From NCBI RefSeq assembly GCF_023898315.1, contig NC_064615.1, forward strand, positions 736,233,450-736,297,449: a DNA stretch of 64,000 nt, written 5' to 3'. Below are positions 55,638 to 64,000 of the stretch, in pieces. Source of the stretch: Schistocerca nitens (Eukaryota; Arthropoda; Insecta; Orthoptera; Acrididae). The notes below the pieces were generated by a model. That model did no database searches, was not told where the DNA came from, and saw nothing but the letters and a program-made list of their open reading frames with translations. Made by a program: the position numbers and the translations under genes. Numbering within the stretch: the stretch's first letter is position 1; every line of letters starts with the position of its first letter.

Positions 55638-58600
55638 ATATGAAGTAACATGCGCAGAACGTTCGTGGCCCGGGTCTGGGCTAACATGAATTGAAACTAA
55701 ACGCGCAAAAAGAGGCAAATGGGGAAGAATCAAGTCAGATTTGTCCTTTTATTGTCTCCGTCCTGGAGGAGTGACGTACGCAGTCCTCCCTACCACAGTG
55801 TCCCTATGGTAACACAATGGCCGAATAGCAGGAGATGACAAATATTTTTATTGTTTTATTTTTTTTTTAGGGGCAACGGACTTGAGTCTGCTTCCTAAAG
55901 TTGGTAGATACAAGAAAGACAGACTGAGCAATCGTGAAGGTGTTTTCGTTAGGTGACGTCATGCCAATTCTTTTTCGCGGAAATCTGCCACAAGGTCACT
56001 TCGCGCGACAGTAATTCCGTGCATGCTCTGGCGTGCCCGAGTAAGACAAGGTTTCTGCAGTGAACTGTCTACCATCTTCGTCAGACTCTTAAATAGTTGA
56101 AAGTGACATTATATCTGTACAAAAAGCCTTAAGATGGTTCTTCAGTGCATACTGATACGGCTCATCGAATTGTAAAGCTTTCAATTGCCACGCAATTAGC
56201 CTATCAATTTGTATGCATTCTTAAATAAACACTCCACCAAAACTTTAATACAAGTAGTTTCTTTCAAATCATTCCTCAATCACTCCTTAATATCCGTTCA
56301 TGGATCTTTCTCTGTTTTTCAGAGAAATGAAGCTTCACGATGTGTGGCTCACATCGCGTCTCATAGGTTAGGTAAGGCTAGGTTATGTTTCAGACTCGCT
56401 CACCTGAGGCAGCTCCCGTTATTCTATGACTCGTGACATTGTTCTAGCGTGAAGCAAGCTATACATCGTAACGACGACATGATCCCTACAACATTTAGGT
56501 TTGGTTATAGTGTTAGCTGAAGCTGAAGGCCAAATAATTATATGTTTCAGTGATTCATGAGGAAAAAAAAATAAAAAAAAGAGAATACCTCTAAGAATGC
56601 CAATATTTTATGCACGTAAATAATTTTTATGAAATATTGACTGAAGTAGGTTGACATGAGGATGATACTATCGGAAACACGAAAGGAAAATTAACCATCA
56701 TATTACCAGTATAAATGATACAGTCATTTTTCGAAGGATCTTACTCCACAACTTTAAATTTTCAGGGACGAAGGAAAACATTCTTTGAGAGAGTATATGA
56801 CATGCAATCGATGGGTTTAAAGAAGGGAAAGACATGGATATTTTGTCGATACTGCAGATGCTTCAATGTGTCGAATTTTTTCTTAAAAATTATTTCTCAG
56901 AGTACATTTACATTCCACGCAATTATTTGATTCGGTTAATTCACCGCAAATACCGTTTCCGGCCACTTTACTCTTACACTCTAGGACATTTCTGAGGAAA
57001 TGACTAATGGTTTGTTCTGTGATCCTATGTTGTTGGTTACCAGCAACTAATTTAATGCAAAAGACGCAATGGAGACACCTTAAATCAACATATTCCTCAC
57101 CGTAGCAACATACAGGATGATCAGAAGTAGTATGAATAGCTTATAAGAGTGTTGCAGGGGAGGTTGCTCTGAAGTGCAGAAGTTCATTAAGTTGAGGAAA
57201 ATGAAATTTGATAAAGCACATTACATACAACTAATATAGGTACTCGTTCTGCATCAAAGGTCAGAACAATCGATTACACAAAGATATAGCTCGCACCAGC
57301 ATAATATGATGAGCCCAAGGACGATTGGAACAATCACGTAATAAAATCACGAAAACACATTGCATCATAAATCATGAAAAGAGACAAAATTTAGCTATTT
57401 CCGTGTGTATCGGTATTCGTTTTATGAAGAAAATTCAGCACAATTCAGTGGAGAATACGAAGTGGTACCTCAATATAATTTAATGAGCACAAGGTTGAAC
57501 ACTGACGGACACACGAAATACGAAACCCTACCATTTTGCAACAAAAAACATGTCTTAGGGAAAACATCATCCACGCTCTAGACAAGCACTGACGATGTGA
57601 ACATTTATGAAATAGTACACAAGGAAAGACATCGGTACTACCACATTATCATAAGAAAACGTGCCTCAAACGAAGAACCTATTACAAAATCCGTTAAAAA
57701 TCTGGAAATTTATAATTCAAAAATCATATTAATCGTAAACAGACCCCTCTGATTTATCTACAGCATTGAGGATGAAACATTTTGACAAAATACTTGACTA
57801 AACGTGGTTTCTTTGGCATACCACCCCACGTGGTAGGCTTAAAATCTATAAACAAAGTACTACTTACGTAAAAATTAGAATTACTTGCGCACATGTGAAA
57901 TTATATTCAAAAAGAATAATGTAATTTTCCTCCTAATATTCTAAGCTTGAAACATCACTACAAAATAAAACTGAAGTATACCAAATCCGTTCCGATACCT
58001 GTACTCACACCTCGGAGTGTCTGCGAGAGACACAGCCTGATTTACCGTCACCTCAAACAGGAGTTTTCTGCAGTTAGATTGACTAGAGCTCGCCACGTTC
58101 AGGTACCAGAACGGGAGTGAGCGCTACACGAAAGACCACTGGTACCTGATACCAAACCTTGTCTACAGCTGTTGATAAATCTCTCTGCCCTTTTGCCTGA
58201 CCATCCCCTCTTACCGAAACTACTCTCCCACTCACGAGGAAACCCTCTCGTCTCTCACACTGACCCCAGACATACAGAATCAAAACACAGGACATGGGAA
58301 AAAGGATTAGGATAACGAAACATTCATACAAGATTGAAAGAAAAAATAAACATTGCACGTTGTATTCTTTGAGGTTTGGTCCCTTCATATACAGAAAGCT
58401 AGAGGCATCGAAACACAACAAAGTGACACAAACGTATGAAATGGATGTGACGGACCTCTTTCACTCGTGTCCATAGTAAGGGGCTCAGTTGAAGATTTTG
58501 TCCTGACAGCATTTTTCTGGCAACTCTCTTCTTGTGCTGATTGTAGATGATTTATCCAACATGAGGAACAGCGTCCTTCTCGTCGGAGTTGGTGCTTCTT

Positions 58601-60172
58601 GACCACATTCCACTGTCCGTTAGGACAAAATATTTGTGTTCGCTTACAGGTACTTTTGAATGTTTTCCTGCCTGAACACTGACGTTCTATCTTGCATGAG
58701 AAAAAGAACCCGCTACCAATAATTTTCCATGTGGCAAACTATAAATAAAATTAATTACCGTGAGCTCGTTACTAAACCAAATTAATTGTTCCATGCACCA
58801 ACTGTAATTAAAATTTTGCCATTGGTCTGGTTGTGCTGGGTGTGTATTCAGTAGGTACAAACAGCGCGTTACGATGCTGGTAGTGTCTCACTGGCAGCTG
58901 AGTCAAGCGGGCCGTTCACCGGAAACAATGGCTTTGTACGAACTAACTACACACCTGTCACAACAGTGCGTGATCCCTCTATAGCCACTGAAACAGACAC
59001 GCAAATGATACATCAGCTCCTGTTGACTGTCGCATAACTCCAAAACGAAGCGTGACAGCACTAGTGTTGACATTGACAATTCTTATTTTGACGTGAGGAG
59101 CGAAATCCCTGTGTATCGGTCGTCAGTCTCTGTAAACCCTTTTCTGAAATGATCCGTTATTTATCCTGTGTGAAACGATCCGTTGTAAGTGAACCACACT
59201 TGAGCGTCCTATTCAGCATGACAGAAGGTGGCATTTTAGGGAGGCAATAACGCAGTTTGATTGAGTAATTGAGCTGTCGAACAGTAACTACGTACCTCTA
59301 CGTAGATGCCTTCTTCTTCCTGAGGATTTTGTTTTCCTCGAGGCGCAGTTACCCGGGCGGTGCCAGGCAGATGTTACCACCCACACTCATTGTGAGTGCG
59401 TGTCTTTTGGACTACACCTACTTTATTGAATACATAGAGCTCTCTGTGTTCCTCGTGTGACCAGTTCCAGGTGTTAGACGACATGCAATAAGACTCAAGA
59501 GCGTATTCCACTACAATACTCATCATAAAAAGGCACGCTACGAGGCCCACAGCTGCGACTCATAATACAATCATACCTGTGTTAGGTAACGACTAGAGCA
59601 CAAGCACTCAGAATGCTCATGACTGGATTCCCCTACATCACTGACTGAAATGCTAATATAATATGTTTACCTCTTTGTAGAAATTCGCTTGCTCTTCAGG
59701 TTCTTGCGTATGTTGTAAAAGTTTACATCCTTCCAAAATACAAATCAAAACCGTGTTATTTGAGCTGAGATATGTAAACTGAATAAGTAAATCTCAATCT
59801 CGCAAACATTACAGATTCGGTAATACCGTTTTGATACATTTTGGTCAGAAGATGGAACGTGGATACACTCCGGATTGACGCAGTGCAGTATTATTTTTAT
59901 TCCGAAGGAAACAAATTTTCTCAATCATTTGCAAGAATCTGACAGAAGTAGGTATCTAATATGAAGAAAATATATGTGTTTTCAATGCCTGGAAGAAGTA
60001 GTAAGTCAATATAGATGACAGGCAGTGTGAGATAACCACTCTGAAGTGAAGTTTTCTTCTTACTAAAAAGTTTGCTAAGAAAAAAAAAACATTATTATTG
60101 CAAAATGCAGGCTTTATAAAATTACCTCCTGTAGTACACAAAGAAGATAGCGTACGAGAAACCAAATGTGCC
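55638..60172. other. esterase intron 2; no recognisable element
   Basis: About 4.5 kb of AT-rich intron. Frames up to 112 codons (58083-58421, minus) show no motif. A stretch at 57113-57190 (ACAGGATGATCAGAAGTAGT) may be the end of a repeat, but I cannot name it. Confidence 0.4.
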
Positions 60173-60181
60173 CTTAAGGTA

Positions 60182-60375
60182 GGCCGGCCGGTGTGGCCGT
60201 GCGGTTCTAGGCCCTTCAATCTGGAACAGCGTAACCGCTACGGTCGCATGATCGAATGCTGCCTCGGGCATTGATGTGTGTGATGTCCTTAGGTTAGTTA
60301 GGTTTAAGTAGTTCTAAGTTCTAGGGGATGATGACCACAAATGTTAAGTCCCATAGTGCTCAGAGCCATTCTGTA
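60182..60375 (+). mobile_element. tRNA-derived SINE, family A (in esterase intron 2)
   Basis: Head GGCCGGCCGGTGTGGCCGTG; the B box is degraded (ATGATCGAATGC). Tail AGAGCCATTCTGTA. Direct repeats CTTAAGGTA (60173-60181 and 60376-60384). Confidence 0.93.
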
Positions 60376-60384
60376 CTTAAGGTA

Positions 60385-61128
60385 TTCGTTTTGGAGGAAC
60401 TGTCAGTGAAACTGGTCACTTTTATGCCATCTGTCTGTATCTGTTTATCTAACGATACTTATTTCTTTACCATGAAAAAGGTATACCATTGATGGTCTCT
60501 CAACAGCACGAAATATGTATGGGATATAGTGAAAAAGGAGAAATTGTGTTTTGCTCAAGGCGTGCTATTTAAATATTTTATATTGTTTGTTATTTCGTAA
60601 TACACCACAGGTATACAATTATAATAGACAACCATAACCCCCCTTTTTTTCTATAGAGAAATGCTTTTCAGAGAGAGAAAGTTAACAGTAATGTACGTAC
60701 ATTTGTTGCGTAAAGTTCTACTTTTTCATTGGAGACGATAGCGCGACGACACAAGGTACGGAAGTCCTGGCAGCAGGCTGATTATCCCTTCCCTTCAGCA
60801 TACGCCGTGGCTAGCCAGGTGTCCTGCACTCAGTGCTCGAGGCCAGGAAAGTCGCTTAGTCCTACGTCCATCCACAACGTCAAATTGAAATACATGTCAT
60901 AATGATAACAGAAAGCAGATAAGTGAAATGTAAACTTAAGATGTCGATCTTGCGAGAGATATCACGACTTGTCTCCATTTATTTGGAAATCCCAGAACCT
61001 CAATCCAGTAGAGCACATTTGGTTCCTTAGTATGAAGGACTACTTAACGAATGAAACATATGAATAGATGTCTACAAGTTCGAGTAGCTTAAGATTTACC
61101 TAGGTGACCAATAACTTGATCGTTACGA
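60385..61128. other. esterase intron 2; nothing recognised
   Basis: No coding potential or recognised repeat. Confidence 0.4.
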
Positions 61129-61870
61129 TTGTATCAAACGCAGAAAGTTTTTTCAACACGTGTCCTTGACATGTACAGTGCACGTATCCGTAGAATCCAA
61201 CATTTCACTATACGTCAATTACATTTTGTTCACAGGCACCTATATACTCAAATGCTGATTGGTTTCTCGCGTAACATCCGCAGGTGCCCGCAGACTGATC
61301 AGTTTGGGTGTGTTTTGTGTGAGTTGGAAGTGTCATGTCTTTTAGTTACATATTATTCATATGTACACTCAATTCTTAGTTATGGAGTTCTTTTTTGGGG
61401 AACAAATGCACAAAATATGAACACAATTTTCAAACTCCAGAAAACAGCCATAAGAATAATAACGGAAAATACTAGTCGAGCTCATTGTAAAGATCTGTTC
61501 AGAACACTGGGGATTTTAACTGCTCCATGTGAATACATTTACCAGTCAGTTATACACATCACAAATAACATTGGTAATTACTGCACAATCAACTCTGTCC
61601 ATGACAATGCAACAATAGAGAGATTCAACTTACATTTATCAAGAAAAATAAACATAAAACTCAAAACAGCATTTTCTACGAAGGAATAAAACAGTAGAAT
61701 AAATTACCAAAAGAGATGAAGGAAATTGCAAAAATACACTTATTTAAAAAGGCAGCTAAAAAGTACCTGTTATGCAATACGTTTTATACATTGAAGGATT
61801 ACTTAGCTAAAATAGAGTAGGGGTTTGATAAAAAATGTTATACAAATAAATAATAATAATAATAATAATG
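61129..61870 (+). pseudogene. LINE reverse transcriptase C-terminus in esterase intron 2
   Basis: YYSYVHSILSYGVLFWGTNA, KLQKTAIRIITENTSRAHCK, DLFRTLGILTAPCEYIYQSV, HITNN and, after a shift near 61680, KLPKEMKEIAKIHLFKKAAK and FYTLKDYLAKIE: the thumb and C-terminal region of Jockey/CR1-type LINEs. It ends near 61820, followed by an AAT repeat tail (61848-61868). The polymerase domain is missing; 61129-61330 is open but not similar. Confidence 0.75.
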
Positions 61871-61959
61871 ATTATAGAATATCCAACATTCCACATAACA
61901 CCTTCACTTTATGTTTTTTCCTTCTTTCTTTCCTTTCTAGAAATACTTACCCCAAGCTA

Positions 61960-62040
61960 TGCACAATCAACTCTGTCCACGACAATGCAACAATAGAGAG
62001 ACTCAACTTACATTTATCAAGAAAAATAAACATAAAACTC
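61960..62040 (+). repeat. 81-bp second copy of 61582-61662
   Basis: TGCACAATCAACTCTGTCCA to AATAAACATAAAACTC repeats the sequence at 61582-61662 with two differences, after the LINE tail. A partial duplication of the LINE C-terminus. Confidence 0.9.
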
Positions 62041-62142
62041 TTTCTGTGCTCAACATCTCACTCATTATGGAGGGATGATGACTCAATTTTTCAGGATAGC
62101 AAATGGGAAGTTGAGGCACAGAAATTCGCCCAGAGATATCAC

Positions 62143-62144
<2 letters not shown>

Positions 62145-62192
<48 letters not shown>
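62145..62192. repeat. (GT)24 microsatellite
   Basis: Uninterrupted GT dinucleotides, likely to vary in length between individuals. Confidence 0.95.
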
Positions 62193-62194
<2 letters not shown>

Positions 62195-62499
62195 TGAGTG
62201 AAGTATTATGAAACAATGTGTCTATAGTGTTTGCAGAGACTGATAGTGAGATATGAGTGAACAATGTGGCATTACATTATTTAATAAGTTATTTGTAAAA
62301 AATTATTATACACCAGGAGTAAATCTAATGATTGTCTCTAACTAGAAGTCTGTAAATATACGTGTATACGAATTAGCTTATTTTAAATTGATCTAAATTT
62401 GTAAATACTTTGACGTGTCCTATATCCTTGTAAAAAGAGACCTACGTGTGAATAAAGCTACTACTAGTACTACTACTGCAAACACTTCTCTTTTCGCAG
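62193..62499. other. end of esterase intron 2
   Basis: AT-rich; ends in the polypyrimidine tract and acceptor before exon 3. Confidence 0.5.
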
Positions 62500-62619
62500 C
62501 CGCCAGTAACAAAAACCGCGTGGTCAGGCGTTCTGGACGCCGTCCAGAAGCCGCCAAAATGTCCACAGTATGGAACTGGCGACGAGGACTGCCTCTACCT
62601 CAATGTCTTCGGCCCCGAG
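62500..62619 (+). CDS. secreted type-B carboxylesterase, exon 3
   Basis: Acceptor CTCTTTTCGCAG ends at 62499. The 40 codons read PPVTKTAWSGVLDAV, then KPPKCPQYGTGDEDCLYLNV, and end FGPE before the donor GTTTGT. EDCLYLNV is the carboxylesterase type-B signature 2, and its Cys pairs in known structures with the Cys of a KCPQ-type motif, here also present. Phase 0 on both sides. The intron before it is 10.94 kb, the one after it only 121 bp. Confidence 0.95.
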
Positions 62620-62740
62620 GTTTGTATCCTACGATATCTAGTTCGAGAATGATGAGTAGTCTATCAGTAGGATTATGTAGAGTACTTGGTTACATTTTTG
62701 ACTGGCTGTTACATTCTGACTTGTCTCTAAACTTGTGCAG

Positions 62741-62891
62741 AGGCCATCAGAGAACGGGACGCTTAAAACTGTCATGGTGTGGATCCACGGTGGGTGCTTC
62801 ACTGGAGGAACTGGCAGCGACGCCATACCGGAGTACTTTGTGGACCAGGACGTGGTCTTCGTGAACATAAATTATCGCCTGGGATTGCTTG
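62741..62891 (+). CDS. secreted type-B carboxylesterase, exon 4 (oxyanion hole)
   Basis: Acceptor AAACTTGTGCAG ends at 62740. The 151 bases read RPSENGTLKTVMVWIHGGCF, TGGTGSDAIPEYFVDQDVVF and VNINYRLGLLG. HGGCF is the HGGxF oxyanion-hole motif that stabilises the tetrahedral intermediate; NYRLG.LG is the following conserved strand. ENGT is a possible N-glycosylation site. The donor GTAACA splits the last Gly codon (phase 1), a common intron position in this family. The nucleophile Ser (GESAG-type) and the Glu and His of the triad are not in the window; the 472 coding bases seen cover about 157 of an expected 540-600 residues. Confidence 0.95.
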
Positions 62892-62934
62892 GTAACAATT
62901 ATAAAATTACGCTTAACTTTGTACTCCATTCCAG

Positions 62935-63605
62935 CCGGAGATCTAGAAAAAGGTTTTGATAATATCGATTGGAATATACTTATTGGAATCGTGAAGTTAT
63001 CAAGGATGAAATACAGGGAGTGGAAGATGATCTGCAGTTCATAGGGAGACCAGCTGCACTTTTAAGAGACAAAGGACAAGAAAAGGATGCAGTAGTATTA
63101 TTCATTCTGTACTTTGAGATTGTAGTAAAGGAAGCTAAGGAGATATTCGGAAAAGAAAATGGAGTAGAAATGAAAATTTTAAGATTTGCTGATGACATTG
63201 TGATTCTGTCACAGACGGCAAAGAACCTGGGAAATTAGTTGAGCGGAACAGATAATGGCTTCAAAATAGTTTATTAGGCGAATATTAACAAAAGTTAAAC
63301 AAGAAAATTGAACTATAATGAATGAAGTTAAATGATGCTTGATGGAATTAGATAGAGAAATGAGACACTGAAGGAAGTAGACAAGCTTCGATATTTAGGC
63401 ACCAAAATAAGTGACGAAGGCAGAATTAAAGAGGGTATAAGATGAGGACCGGCAATAGCAAGGAACGATTTCTTGAAAAAGAGAAATGTGACAACGTAGA
63501 GTCTAATATTTAAGTCTTCGTTGACGAAAAGAAGGAATAAATTGATAAAACACAGCCTGGTACACCAAGGAATAGTTAATATAGGACTGGAGGAAAGAAG
63601 ACGTG

Positions 63606-63620
<15 letters not shown>
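62935..63620 (+). pseudogene. RTE-like LINE reverse transcriptase fragment in esterase intron 4
   Basis: DLEKGFDNIDWNILIGIVKL (motif A), VVKEAKEIFGKENGVEMKIL, RFADDIVILSQTAKN (motif C intact), then LGTKISDEGRIKEG. Several stops and shifts; motif B is deleted. It begins 43 bp after the exon 4 donor and could be predicted wrongly as part of the esterase. Confidence 0.82.
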
Positions 63621-63636
<16 letters not shown>

Positions 63637-63637
63637 G
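63606..63637. repeat. (TG)n microsatellite
   Basis: About 14 TG dinucleotides after the RTE-like fragment. Confidence 0.9.
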
Positions 63638-64000
63638 TTAAGGGTGTAAGAAGTGGGGGTTGTTGCAGAGGATGGAGGTATGAGATTTGCACAAAAAGAC
63701 TAGCGCCAGGAACTGCGTCAAACTGGTCTTCGCACTAATGAGTTCAACAACATTTCAGCCCATTTTTACAACAGTTTTCTTCAGACTGTAGCACAAAAAT
63801 GGATACAATAGGAAAGCAAGAAATTTAATTGCAATTGAAATCCAAATTAAACAAGGAATGTAACTGCAAGAAATGCATTTATCACTACAGCTAAGATTCT
63901 CTGTGAATACTTCTGCACTTCGTGACACGACTCTCACTGTCAACGGATGTGTTACACTTGTACTGTCTGTTGCTTTACCTTGACCCTTAATCCCTACATC
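63638..64000. other. esterase intron 4 (continues beyond the window)
   Basis: No exon with the GESAG-type nucleophile motif is present, so the intron runs on. Confidence 0.5.

Noticed and set aside
58083-58421. 112-codon minus-strand frame in esterase intron 2
   Set aside because: No motif or homology recognised and no splice context; length is within chance for a 4.5 kb intron.

Overview
This is a 64 kb piece of a large, repeat-rich animal genome. The best fit is an acridid grasshopper (Schistocerca or a close relative). The assignment rests on several tRNA-derived and 5S-rRNA-derived SINE families that I recognise as typical of that group, on the mix of mariner, Tc1, pogo, CR1-like, Tx1-like and RTE-like elements, and on a spliced gene with 10-11 kb introns. 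It is not bacterial: I see no operons, no ribosome binding sites, and almost no long open frame that is not a decayed transposon.

The only host gene I can support is the 5' part of a secreted type-B carboxylesterase on the + strand. Exon 1 (40599-40661) encodes the signal peptide. Exon 2 (51422-51559) encodes the N-terminal FEGIPYAEAPVGDLRF block. Exon 3 (62500-62619) encodes the EDCLYLNV block. Exon 4 (62741-62891) encodes the HGG oxyanion-hole block. All junction phases agree (0, 0, 0, 1). Exon 2 ends in a GC donor instead of GT. The catalytic Ser, Glu and His exons must lie beyond position 64000.

Positions 1-25470 are layered dead transposons: a LINE 3' fragment, a pogo transposase split by a SINE, a Mos1-like fragment, a complete mariner with terminal repeats (1995-3313), a CR1-like LINE (5540-11360) that took in a Tc1 element (itself hit by a SINE) and a solo LTR, more LINE fragments in both orientations, two 5S-derived SINEs, and several degenerate tandem repeats. 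Positions 25471-38918 form one 13.4 kb insertion inside a Tc1-like element. It is a Tx1-like LINE with two recognisable ORFs. Its ORF1 was interrupted by an 8.07 kb non-coding LTR-type element (25698-33767, TSD ATCC) whose body is a head-to-tail duplication of a 3.79 kb unit. Positions 40662-62499 are the two giant esterase introns, filled with SINEs, RTE-like LINEs and a DDE_3-type transposon remnant.

The most informative points are the esterase gene model with its distant signal-peptide exon and GC donor, the layered nests whose reading frames rejoin exactly when each insertion and one target copy are removed, the tandem LTR element whose internal junctions break at a splice-donor-like AG/GTAAAT, and SINEs that share one body under different RNA-derived heads. 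Family names for repeats rest on remembered consensus and on visible motifs; no database search was run.
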